64,000 nt of DNA from Candidatus Altimarinota bacterium (lineage in GTDB: Bacteria; Patescibacteriota; Gracilibacteria; BD1-5; UBA6164), in the NCBI GenBank assembly GCA_028688895.1, contig JAQTXG010000002.1, positions 1-64,000 on the forward strand, written 5' to 3'. Positions 33,882-44,024 of this stretch are shown piece after piece. The notes beneath the pieces are model-generated. The model was given only the letters and a program-made list of their open reading frames with translations, ran no database searches and was not told the DNA's origin. A program made the translations under genes and the position numbers. The number at the start of each line of letters is the position of its first letter. Position 1 is the first letter of the stretch.

Positions 33882-35039
33882 ATGAAAAAGATTAATAAAA
33901 GATTAATAACTACTACTTTAATAATATTAGCGTTAATTAGTTTTTATAAAATAAACAATTTAAATTATATAAAACATATCGATATAAAGAACTCTTTTGT
34001 AGAACATCCTGAAAATCTCCCTACAAAGGAAGCTGCTTTAAATAGCTCTTTTTGATACAAAAATCTAAAAGCTGATATATATCGGTTAAAAGCTATTCAA
34101 TATATAGGTTGAAATGCTATATGATCTGAATATAAAAAATATCTGTATTTTATGACAGATTTGATAACAGAATTGAATCCTTATTTTGTACATCCTTATG
34201 TAATTGCACAATTATTGTTACCTAACTACAATGAGAGATATGAAAATTTAACAGAGGAAGAACAAGAAAAGCATGTAAATGAAGCCGAAGAAATATGATT
34301 GAAATGAATTAAAAATTTTTGTGATATGGAAAAAATAGATTTGATTGACAAAGAAGATAATCTACAAAAAATCTGGACTGATGATAAATTTACTAATCCA
34401 TGTAGTGAATATAGTATACCAAATTATTTGGCTTATGTATATTATTATTATAAAAATGACCCTAAATCTGCTGCTAAATATTATAAAGTAGCTAGTGCTG
34501 TCAAAGACTGACTAGAATGATCTAGGATAATGGCAGCTATAATGGCTGGTAAATGATGAAACAGAGAAAAATCATTTTTTATGTTTTTAAATATAGCTAA
34601 ATACATAGAATCAAATGATGAAGTATGTTTGGAATACGCATCAAATCTAGAAAAAGTATGAGCAATGGTTTTTATAAACAAGCAAACTGCTCTGGATTGA
34701 AAATTGATAAAAGATATAGAAGTCTCTAGAGATAAAGTATTTTGAAAATTTAGTGAAGAAAAAGAATGAGATGTGATTTCTGATACTAGTTGTTTAAACT
34801 ATGTAAATAAATCAATACGTGAATTGAATCTAGGATATATAGAAAGAGCTAATGATAAATTTGAAAAAGATAAAAAGAGAGAGAGTATAAGTGCCCAGGA
34901 ATTGTATGAGGAAAAGTATATAGACTACTTACCTATTGATTTTCAACAATACAAGGATTATTGAATAATATATTATTATAATAAAGATATCAAAAATTAC
35001 GATTATAAAATGGGTACTTATGAAGAGTTGGGGTTGTAA
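33882..35039 (+). CDS. Membrane-anchored helical-repeat protein, unknown
   Basis: 385 aa. N-terminal anchor or signal (about 6-22), then all-helical TPR-like sequence: YLAYVYYYYKNDPKSAAKYYKVASAVK reads like a TPR hairpin, followed by GSRIMAAIMAGKGG and further helices. Two cysteines may pair (FCDM, NPCSEY). Probably faces outside the membrane. Lies with the jag-like gene and ends at a terminator. No family recognised. Confidence 0.7.
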
Positions 35040-35065
35040 GGAAACACTGAAAAACTCACATCTAG

Positions 35066-35100
35066 AAAAAAAAGTTTAGTTTCAAAAACTAAACTTTTTT
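35066..35100. terminator. Bidirectional terminator
   Basis: AAAAAGTTTAGTTT / AACTAAACTTTTTT stem between convergent genes. Confidence 0.85.
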
Positions 35101-36172
35101 ATTTGTTTTCAAGTATTTCTAGCCTTTTTTGTAAATCTTCATTTTGTTTTTTTAGTTCTTTAATTGATTCTATCATTGGTGCTACTAAATTAGAATATTT
35201 AACTGACTTCATACCTTTTTCATCAGTATCTACCAAATCAGGATATACTTCTTCTACTTCTTGTGCTATTAATCAAATTTCTTTTTCTCAAGTAGTTTTC
35301 CAATCAAATGAAACTCATCTAAGTTTTGATACTTTTTCTAGAGAATTATCCAAAGTATTGATATTTTTCTTTAATCTTTTATCTGAACTAGTATTATAAG
35401 AAAGACCATAAAGATTACCTCAAAAATGAGCATTATTGTTTTCTAGATTTATGTATAATGGCCATGCTGAGTTATATTGACACCGAGTATCACTATTTGT
35501 ACCACATCATCTAAGTATGTAAAACAAATTACTATTTACATGTATCATAGCAGAACGATGATCAGTGTCTTGATAAAATGTAGTAGGAGCAGCATTATTT
35601 AAATATATATTTCATTGATTATACGTATTTCAAGTCACTTTAGTATTTCAAACAACATGTAATTTTTGTTCGGGAATTGTTGTTCACATTCATATATTTC
35701 CGTTTCATTTTATAGACATTGATGTATCTATTACTCAATCATTACCTACATTTGTAAATGCAATTCATCAATCTGGATCTGGTGCATTTGTATCAGTTTT
35801 TTCAAAGATTGTATAATCAAATCATACTCATAAATAATTTTCATCAGTTCTAATTCTAAATCAATCATTTGTTGTAGTACTTGTAGTAGGGTTAGTTCAA
35901 TTAAATCATACATTTCATCTAAAAACTGTTGTTCAGTTTATGTCCAGTTTTCATTCAGGTGATGAGTTTCCTATTCAAACATTTCATCCATTACTAGATA
36001 TATTTGTCAGTTTATCAGTATTGTTATTTACATCTGCTACCATACTATTCCAAACGGTATCAGTTAATGGATCTCCATTTGTAACTGTTGAAAGTGCTGC
36101 ATATGCTCATGCTGTGATTGAAATAACTGAGATTGTAATTATAACTTCTTTAATGTGTTTTTGTAGTTTCAT
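35099..36172 (-). CDS. Secreted protein with a C-terminal peptidase S74 (autoprocessing chaperone) domain
   Basis: 357 aa. N-terminal signal or anchor (about 8-28) ending AGAYAA, beta-rich Asn/Thr/Gly body, then about residues 262-357 the intramolecular chaperone domain: NTSSDKRLKKNINTLDNSL with the Ser-Asp and Lys needed for self-cleavage, GLIAQEVEEVYPDLV, VKYSNLVAPMIESIKELKKQNEDLQKR. In phage tail spikes this domain trimerises the fibre and cuts itself off. A cell-surface fibre is likely here. TGA-Gly throughout. Confidence 0.87.
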
Positions 36173-36254
36173 AGATATATTGTATTAGAAAATAGTTATT
36201 TTTTAGTATATTTATTTTGTTTTTATATTCAATATATTTTCAAATTTTAAAAAT

Positions 36255-36282
36255 TTGCTATTTAATCATTTTTTTATATAAT
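36255..36282 (+). promoter_or_regulatory. Candidate promoter of tig
   Basis: TTGCTA (36255-36260), a 16-base spacer, TATAAT (36277-36282), 36 bases before the ATG. Confidence 0.55.
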
Positions 36283-36318
36283 CCCTCTCGTTTATTATAT
36301 AATATTTAATAAGATAAT

Positions 36319-37617
36319 ATGAAAATAGAAAAAAATTTACTTCCAAATTCTGTTGTAGAATTGATAGTAGAAGAAGAAACGCAAAATGTTGCTAAATATA
36401 GAAGTCTAGCATTGAAACATTTAGAAAAAAATGCAGATATAAAATGATTTAGAAAATGAGCTAAAATTCCTGAATGAGTTTTGGTTAGAAAATTTGGTGA
36501 AGAATATGTAGGTAGATTGACTATTGATTTCGCAATAGATGCTATTTATAGAGAAAGTTTGAGATCAGAGTGAGTGGTTCCAGTTGCTCAATGAGAAATA
36601 AAAGAAATAATTTCAGAATCACCTCTGAAATTGAAAATACATATCGAAGTATTACCAAATGTAGAAATAGATCCTAAATACAAAGATATTAAATTGAAAA
36701 AACAAATGATTGAAGTATCTGATGATGAAGTAAAAAAAGCACTTGAAGATATAGAAACTAGATTTACAAAATTTGAAGAAGTAAGTGATGCAGGATATAA
36801 ATCTCAAATGTGAGATAGAGTTACAATCAATACTCAATGATACGAAAATGAAAAAGAGTTAGATAATACTAATATGCTAGAATACCCTATTGTTTTATGA
36901 TCAAATATATTGGTTCCTGGATTTGAAGAACAAATAGTTTGAGCAAAAACTGGTGATAAACTAGAATTTCCTGTTGATTTTCCAGCTGATTATCATAATG
37001 CAGAATTTGCAAGTAAAAAAACTATTTTTAAAGTAGAAGTTACAAAAATAGAAAAAGCTGTAAAACCTGAATTTACTGAAGAATTTATAGAACAATTGAG
37101 AGGTAAAAAACTAGATTTAGAATGATTTAAAGAATTGGTAAAAGAAGAAATCAGAGATACTAAAGAATCAAATGCTAGAATGGATGAAGAATCTAGATTG
37201 ATGGAAGAATTGATGAAAATATCTAAACTAGAAATAGGTGAAAAATTGTTACAACACAATATAGAAAAAGTATTTAATGAAATAAAAGAAAATATCACAA
37301 AAGATGGATTGAGAGTAGCTGATTATCTAGAAAGTTTGAAAATGGATGAAGAAACTTACAAAGAAAAAAATGTAAAACCAGTAGCAGAAAAAAGATTACA
37401 ATGAGAATTGATTTTGCATAAATTGGATGAACTAGAACCTGTTGAAATAACAGAAGAAGAAATGAATAAAGAAGTACAAAACATACTTGCTAGATTTGGA
37501 TCTGCTGATGTATTAAGTAGATTAAAAGAATTGTATATGCCAAATAGTAAATACTACGAAGAATTGAAACAAAGAATCAGATATAGAAAATTGATCGATA
37601 CTTTTTTCGAAATGTAG
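36319..37617 (+). CDS. tig: Trigger factor
   Basis: 432 aa. Ribosome-docking GFRKGAKIPEGVLVRKFGEE (variant of GFRxGK), FKBP-like middle domain around VGAKTGDKLEFPVDFPADYHNAEFASKKTIFKVEV, then the long helical C-terminal chaperone part ending DTFFEM. Folds nascent chains at the exit tunnel and may act as prolyl isomerase. Flanked by its own promoter and terminator. Confidence 0.94.
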
Positions 37618-37619
37618 TA

Positions 37620-37653
37620 CAAAAAAATGCTAAATAAATTTAGCATTTTTTTT
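37620..37653. terminator. Bidirectional terminator
   Basis: AAAATGCTAAAT / ATTTAGCATTTT stem with flanking A and T runs between convergent genes. Confidence 0.85.
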
Positions 37654-37655
37654 GT

Positions 37656-38222
37656 TTACTCACTTGGCTTACCTAAAATCTTTTTTACTTCCTTGTTTAC
37701 GTTAAGTCTGTATTTTCTGTGTGATTCTAACAAATCATTTATATTTTTTTCTGTTCAGCAATATGGACAAATATCCCAATTTGATTGAATCATTTTGTTG
37801 CATCTACTACATTGCATTTTTAGATTTGTTTTGCATTTTGGACAAAAAATGAAATCTGGACTTATAGCTTCTTGGCAACTAAAACAGTGAGTTTCTAGTT
37901 CTGATTGCTGATTTTTTTCATCTATTATTTGTTGAAATAATTCTAAGTTGTCTTCTATATCTTCATAATATTTTTCAAATAATGTCTTACCTGGTCTGAT
38001 AATCAGGTAAATAAATATTCAAAGTGGTGTAAAAAGTAAAACAATCAATATAGATAATACTTGTAAAAGTATACTACTAGTTCTATTTGAGATATCTCTG
38101 ATTACCCATAAAAGTAGTGCAAACCAAACAATAAAAAAATACAAAATGACAAATTTTATAAGCATTTCAAACGTAATTGTATTGTATATGTATTCTCATA
38201 CTTTGTATAAATCTATTTTCAT
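37656..38222 (-). CDS. Membrane protein with a double zinc ribbon
   Basis: 188 aa. Two TM segments (about 19-43 and 51-76), a cytoplasmic helix, then two CxxC pairs per ribbon: HCFSCQ...FCPKC and CSRCNK...ICPYC. The ribbons resemble DUF/DZR zinc ribbons. Function unknown. It precedes trmD by 23 bases in the same direction. Confidence 0.7.
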
Positions 38223-38245
38223 AATGTTTGATTATTAAGGATTTT

Positions 38246-38899
38246 TTAAGTTAAATTAGCCTTTTTCCATTTCTCTATTTCAGAGTGGTTACCCGAAAGT
38301 AAAATAGATGGAACTTGTTTTGACATAAATATTTCTGGCCTAGTATATACAGGATACTCTTTTTGTCTATCAAATTTTTCTGAAAAGCTATCTTGTTCCA
38401 ATGATTCTGTATTTCATAATACTCATGGTATATGTCTGACCAAAGCATCTATCAACACACTTGCAGCTAGTTCTCAACTTGTTAAAACATATTCTCAAAT
38501 ACTTATTTGGTAGTCGACATACAAATCTATAATCCTTTGATCAATTCATTCATAATGTCCACATATAATTATAAACTCATTATCTAGAATTTTGTAGTAT
38601 TGTTCAACTTTTTCTTGATTTAATAATTCTCATGAAGGTGTCATATAGATTACAGGGATTTTGTGTCCTACTTTGTCTATTATGAATTCAATAGATTTAG
38701 CTAATGGTTCAGGAGAAATAACTTGTCAGTGCATACCATATGCTTTTGTATCTACTCTTTTAAAATTGTTGTCAGAAAAATCATTCAATTTATATAATTC
38801 ACATTGAAAAAGTCATTTTTCTTTGGCTCTTCACAAAATAGAACTATTAAAATATGACTCAAAACTTTCAGGAAATATACTTATGATATGTATTTTCAT
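38246..38899 (-). CDS. trmD: tRNA m1G37 methyltransferase TrmD
   Basis: 217 aa, near normal length. SPOUT knot with IICGHYEGIDQR at about 111-122 and ISIGEYVLTSGELAA; AYGMHGQV is the N-terminal GGGxGM-type loop in altered form. Methylates G37 next to the anticodon and prevents frameshifts. Usual partners rpsP, rimM and rplS are not next to it. Confidence 0.95.
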
Positions 38900-38997
38900 C
38901 TATAAATAAAATTAATTAATTAACATTTATTATTTCAAATTTAAATTATTCCAAATTTAAATTTGGAATTGGAAGAAGTTTTCATAACATCCTAACT

Positions 38998-39537
38998 TTA
39001 AAACTCCATATATTTTACTCAGATTTTTGATACTATAATATCAACTATTTCTTGTGGTGAAATATTTGCTACATCTATAACAATATCAAATACTTCTTCT
39101 CTTGGTGGAAAAGAAATATGTGGGTAAATCTTTGCGTATCTTTGTTCTAATTCTGTTTCTCTTTTTTTATTTTTATCTATTATATCTTGTAGTGGAGTTG
39201 CTTCCCTATTTTGTATTCTTTTGTATCTAGTTTCTTCGTCACATTTTAGATAAATCTTGAATGAATCCGGTATAAAATACCAAGCTAGTCTACTTTCAAA
39301 TAAAAAATTGTCATTTTCTACTCAATATTCTCTGACTTTATTATCTAATTTTACATCAAATGTATCATCATTTTTGGCTATTTTATCTTCAAAATCATAT
39401 ATACTTAATCATTCTGCTTCTGCCCACTGTCTCATGATATTTCAACTAGACATAAATGTATAATTTAATTTATCTGTAAGCAATTTTCATACTGTAGATT
39501 TACCGCTTCAAGCTAGTCAAAAAATAGTAATTTTCAT
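38998..39537 (-). CDS. Cytidylate-kinase-like nucleotide kinase
   Basis: 179 aa. Walker A GLAGSGKST at 7-15, MSSGNIMRQWA resembling archaeal-type CMP kinase SSG(DE)IFR, LFESRLAWYF (substrate arginine), and RIQNREATP...KKRETELEQRY lid. Short archaeal-like Cmk is the best guess; other nucleoside monophosphate kinases cannot be excluded. Confidence 0.75.
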
Positions 39538-39667
39538 AATTCAAATATCAATTAAAATATAAATTTTATATTTGGAATATACTTTAAAAAGCCAAAAAAT
39601 CAATGTAAAATTTACAAATGTATTTTTTTGTATAATATCACAGTATATTAATAAATAAATAATATAT

Positions 39668-40711
39668 ATGATTAATTTTCTGAAAAATTACTTGTCTACA
39701 ATTTCCTTTATAATTATTGCATATTTTTTATTTTTGGATAATAGTTTTTACTACAATTTTTTGATTAAGGATTTTTCTTTTACTTTTAATTTCTTTAGTT
39801 TAAATACTTTGATTGTTTATCAAACAATAATTATTTCTTACATAATATTTTTGATTCCCTTTTATATAAGATACAAAGAAAAATCCAAAGCAAGAATGAT
39901 TGTTGAGTACATCTTAAACAAAGTAATGAACTTTAAATACAAATTACACAAAGAAGAAAAAATCTCTATACTAGCTTGGACAGTAAAACTTTTCTTTGCT
40001 CCACTGATGATAGTTTGGTTTGTATGACAAGTGTTTACCATGACGAATAATATATATCTTTCATATAATGACTTGTCTATATTGGACTATAGTTTTTTAG
40101 TTTTTTTTAACAAACACTTTTTTTGGCTAGCTTTGTCTATAATACTTTTTATTGACTTGATATTTTTTACTATCTGATATTTGATTGAAATACCAGTTTT
40201 GAAAAACAAGATAAAAAGTGTCGAATCTACATTTCTCTGATGGTTTGTAGTACTTGTCTGTTATCCACCTTTTAATACATATACTACAAGTATTATATGA
40301 TGGTATTCTAGTGATTTTCCTAAATTTGGAAATGGAAATATGCATATAATATTGAACCTTGCTATACTTGTCTTTATGTGAATATATGCTTGGGCATCAT
40401 TTTCACTTTGACTGAAAGCTAGTAACTTAACTAATAGGTGAATAGTTAAAAAGTGACCTTATAAATATGTTCGACACCCTGCTTATTTTTCTAAAAATTT
40501 GGCTTGGTGGATCTGAGGTATGCCCTTGTTAATCGGAAATATTCAAAGTGGACAATATAGACATTTCTTTATAGTATTATTTTCTTTGTCTGTTTGGACA
40601 TTTATATATTATATGAGAGCTATGACTGAAGAAAAGCATTTGAGTTTGGATGATGATTATGTAAAATATAAAAAAGAAGTGAAATATAAATTTGTGCCAA
40701 GAGTGTTTTAA
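39668..40711 (+). CDS. Membrane methyltransferase of the ICMT/PEMT-like family
   Basis: 347 aa with about seven TM segments. The C-terminal catalytic signature is clear: GPYKYVRHPAYFSKNLAW followed by a TM pair, MTEEKHLSLDDDYVKYKKEV, and PRVF. These enzymes methylate carboxyls, phospholipid amines or small substrates using SAM at the membrane. The N-terminal 150 residues are extra compared with simple isoprenylcysteine methyltransferase-like proteins. Substrate unknown. Confidence 0.8.
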
Positions 40712-40743
40712 GTTTTCAAAAATAGTGTTAAATTTTATTAATT

Positions 40744-40921
40744 AAAAACACAAGATTTATAATGGAAAAACCTTATTAATTTTAATGTAACAAGCAATTT
40801 AAAATCAAAAATTTACAAATTGGTCTAGCGAAGCTTAGTTTTTGTAAATTTTTAGATTTTTATTGTGAAGTGAAATGTTAAAAAATTTATACAGTTTTGG
40901 AATTATAAATCTTGTGTTTTT
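40744..40921. repeat. 178-bp nested palindromic element (MITE-like or structured RNA)
   Basis: Perfect 20-bp terminal inverted repeats AAAAACACAAGATTTATAAT at 40744-40763 and its complement at 40902-40921. Inside is a second 19-bp stem (40801-40819 with 40841-40860, one bulge) around a loop containing AAGCTT. The whole can fold as one long arm. Nothing coding is seen in it. It could be a non-autonomous mobile element or a structured RNA. Confidence 0.75.
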
Positions 40922-40983
40922 AAGTTTCTTATCAAAATAAATTGGAATTATTGATCTTGTGTTTTAAGTTTCTGATCAAAATA
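40899..40983. repeat. Imperfect direct repeat beside the palindrome
   Basis: The right end and flank of the element (40899-40941) are repeated at 40944-40983 with few differences (GGAATTATTGATCTTGTG). Confidence 0.65.
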
Positions 40984-41013
40984 AAAATGTGGTTTTTAAA
41001 AACCACATTTTTA
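40983..41013. terminator. Bidirectional terminator
   Basis: AAAAATGTGGTTTTT / AAAAACCACATTTTT stem next to the stop of the 893-aa gene. Confidence 0.8.
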
Positions 41014-43692
41014 TTTTGATATCTTTTCAGATTGTAAATATTCATTGATAAATGTAGAAATAAGTGGAGCAGGTTTTCTAAATAATTTAGAACCAAAGCT
41101 TACTATTGTTCAAACATCTATTTGATTTGATGAATTTTGTTTTACATATGTCCTATTTGCTATCAAATTGTTTATATTTCAATACAATGATCCATTTACA
41201 TTTAATTTGTTTTCAAATGTAGTTCATCAAATAGCTTGAAATTTTCAACCTACTCAATCTTTTGCTATTGTTACATATGTTCAATCCATTTGTGTAACAT
41301 CTTTGTATACTTGAATATTTCATCATTTTACTACAAATGCTATATTATCTGGATAAACTATATTTGCATTGATTTTTAGATTTCAATTTTCTATTATATA
41401 TGTTCTAGAACCTTTTACATTAGTAAATGTACCTGATTCAACTATAAAATTTTTATTTTTAAGTATAGATACATTTTCTATACCATTATAACTTTCGAAA
41501 TCTGACAACAATTTAGTATCTCAAATAGCTGTACCTTCTGTATCTGAAACTTGTTTTATGCTTTGAGAATATTTGTCTCATAATTTGCTTATAGTATCTA
41601 CTGATCAACTATCTGTTACATCATTTGAATAACTAGATATATCTCATCATGATACTCAAACTCATACGAAATTTTTATTTTTATCAGGATTTAATTGTCA
41701 ATTTTTAGCTACATCTGATATGTTTCAAACAGAAGTAGTATTTCATAAATAACTAGTACCACCTCAAGTAGTAGCTACACTTGATTTTGCTACTCTTACA
41801 TCTAGAATTGATATAAAATATGCATTATCGTATCTAACTCATTTATGTTTAATGGTCGTTATGATAGTATTGTCCCCATAATTTCATGTCGTTACATTTG
41901 CTCATCTGAAATCAGGTGTTGTAGGATAATATTTAGTTTGTCATGCATGTATAATTCATGCTTCTCTACAATCAGTAGCTCAAATCAAAGTACTTCATGT
42001 TTTTTTAACTACACAGATTTGATCAAAGTATAAATCATAGTCTGATTCATTTCTAATAAATGGTCTAGACAATCAGTGTGCAGTATATGGGTTCATTCAT
42101 GCTCATATAATTACATTATCTTTTGGTCAAAATATCATAGCTCAACCATTTGGTATAGTGATTTCACATGATCAGTTATCTTGACAATGTCATGGTATAG
42201 TATTGTTTGTATATGTACAATCTCTGTTACAATATAACCAGTCAGTTTCATTTCAAAAGTCACATTCTTCGTATTGTTGATCGTCGTTTGGTCTCTGAAC
42301 TCTACCATCTCAACAGTAATTTTTACTTCAACCTCCTCAACTAGAACTACTTCAACCTCCTCATGAACTAGAACTAGAACTTGAACTTGATCAACCTCCT
42401 CACCCTCAAGTATAATTAGCATAACATCCTCCACCACTTATTCATCCACAACTCCAACTATAGTAAGTAGTATTTCATATAACATTTGATGCAAAGTTTC
42501 AAACACTTAATCATGTTTGACATAATCATGGATTAGTTGGTGATACTGGCGATGACTGATTTCAAGTGATTGGTCAATTTAGACAAGAGCTTCATCCTCA
42601 TCCTGTAGTGTAGTTTGCACTACAATTTCATCATGTATATGTGTTTGTACCATTCGTACAATTCCATACATAATTTGTAGTGTTTCCACTTACACTTGAT
42701 GTAAAATTTACTACTGTTTCTCATGTATTTGCACATAGATTTGCTGTACTTGCACTTATTGGTGAAGTTTGCGTTCATGTTACTCATGCGTTACAGACTG
42801 GAGATACTGGTGGTGTGTAGTTTGCACTACAATTTCATCATGTATATGTGTTTGTACCATCTGTACAATTCCATACATAATTTGTAGTGTTTCCACTTGC
42901 ACTAGAAGTAAAATTTACTACTGTTTCTCATGTGTTTGCACATAGATTTGCTGTACTTGCACTTATTGGTGAAGTTTGCGTTCATGTTACTCATGCGTTA
43001 CAGACTGGAGTTGTAATAGGTTGACATGATTGATTACATCATCCTGGTCACCATCCTGTTTTATTTGGATCATTGAAGTCACAAGTTTCTTTTCATGCAT
43101 CTACTACTCAATCTCAACACCATGCTGGATAATTGAGTACGCACTCTTTGTGGGTTGTTTTAGTCCAATTTCAAATATTATAATAATTAATAGTATATTG
43201 AGTTTCCCAAAGTGGAAAGTTTCTACCATTATTTATTACACTTTGTGATAAATTTGCAAATTTTATAAAATATGAAGAGTCTGAACTCAATATTTTTCAA
43301 CTTGTATTTGGAGTAAATTTAATAAATGTAGATCATGCTCAATCTCTGAAAAATTCTCAATTATTAGCATTTCAGTCAGATAAATTTGTAGACCATCAAA
43401 AACCTCAAGCTCATTGTTGTAACTCTCAATTTGTATAAAATGCTCTAATATTTACTGGTGAAGTATTTTCATCTGGGTATATATATGTTCATGCTGCTCA
43501 CGAAAACCATGTATCAGATAAATTTCTAGTTCAACTTCATAAATATATTTTTGTAGTTTCTGTAAAACACTGGTTACAGCTATTAGTAAATTGTGGATTT
43601 GAACCACAACTTACTTCAACAACTGCTCAATGAGCTACTGTAGAAAAACTACTTAGTAGTAAAATTGCTACTAATGCTAATTTTTTTTGCAT
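41011..43692 (-). CDS. 893-aa secreted Cys-rich repeat protein
   Basis: Signal peptide about 1-22 (ends VAHGAVV). Then a Cys-containing domain, two near-identical 69-aa repeats (QTSPISASTANLCANTGE, NYVWNCTDGTN), a Gly/Ser-only linker, a DUF4215-like CGDG...YEECDFGNE segment, and a long beta-rich C-terminal part (about 470-893) with VVKGGNIQVYKDVTQ. The linker is seen only if TGA is Gly. Likely a disulfide-bonded surface fibre or adhesin, which would need the VKOR and DsbA-like oxidases. No anchor motif at the end. Confidence 0.8.
42608..43010. repeat. Two 196-bp direct repeats, period 207 bp, inside the 893-aa gene
   Basis: 42608-42803 and 42815-43010 are nearly identical and in phase (period 69 codons). 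They encode tandem Cys-containing modules and could expand or contract by recombination. Confidence 0.9.
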
Positions 43693-43708
43693 AATAATAA
43701 TTAATAAA

Positions 43709-43948
43709 TTAATTCCTTTTAACTTCATTTTTTGTTTCTATTTCTCAAATATTATCTAATCATTTTACTTCTAATATATTTTCAGAGTCTTTAATCTCAG
43801 TTCAAGATCATGTAATCTCTTCTATAATTGTTTCATTATTTAATATCTCGATATTTTTATCAGAGTCTCTGTTTAAATAAAAATATATAATAGTTATTAG
43901 TAAAAGTATCAGTAGTATAATTCAAGAATACTTATATGTTTTTTTCAT
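43709..43948 (-). CDS. Small bitopic membrane protein
   Basis: 79 aa: basic start MKKTYKYSG, one TM (about 9-28), then an acidic, Glu/Asn-rich tail. Four TGA glycines. It lies 16 bases before the 893-aa gene, so probably cotranscribed and possibly an assembly partner or anchor. No family recognised. Confidence 0.65.
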
Positions 43949-44024
43949 ATTTTAAATGATTATATAATATTATATAATTTTGTCAATAAACAAGTTTTAT
44001 CTTATTTAATATAACAAGATTATA

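Noticed and set aside
40744-40921. Insertion sequence
   Set aside because: Terminal inverted repeats are present but there is no transposase, so only a non-autonomous element or RNA can be claimed.
43590-43620. tRNA-like GGTTCAAATCC segment
   Set aside because: It lies within the signal/early region of the 893-aa protein (SCGSNPQ codons); no cloverleaf around it.
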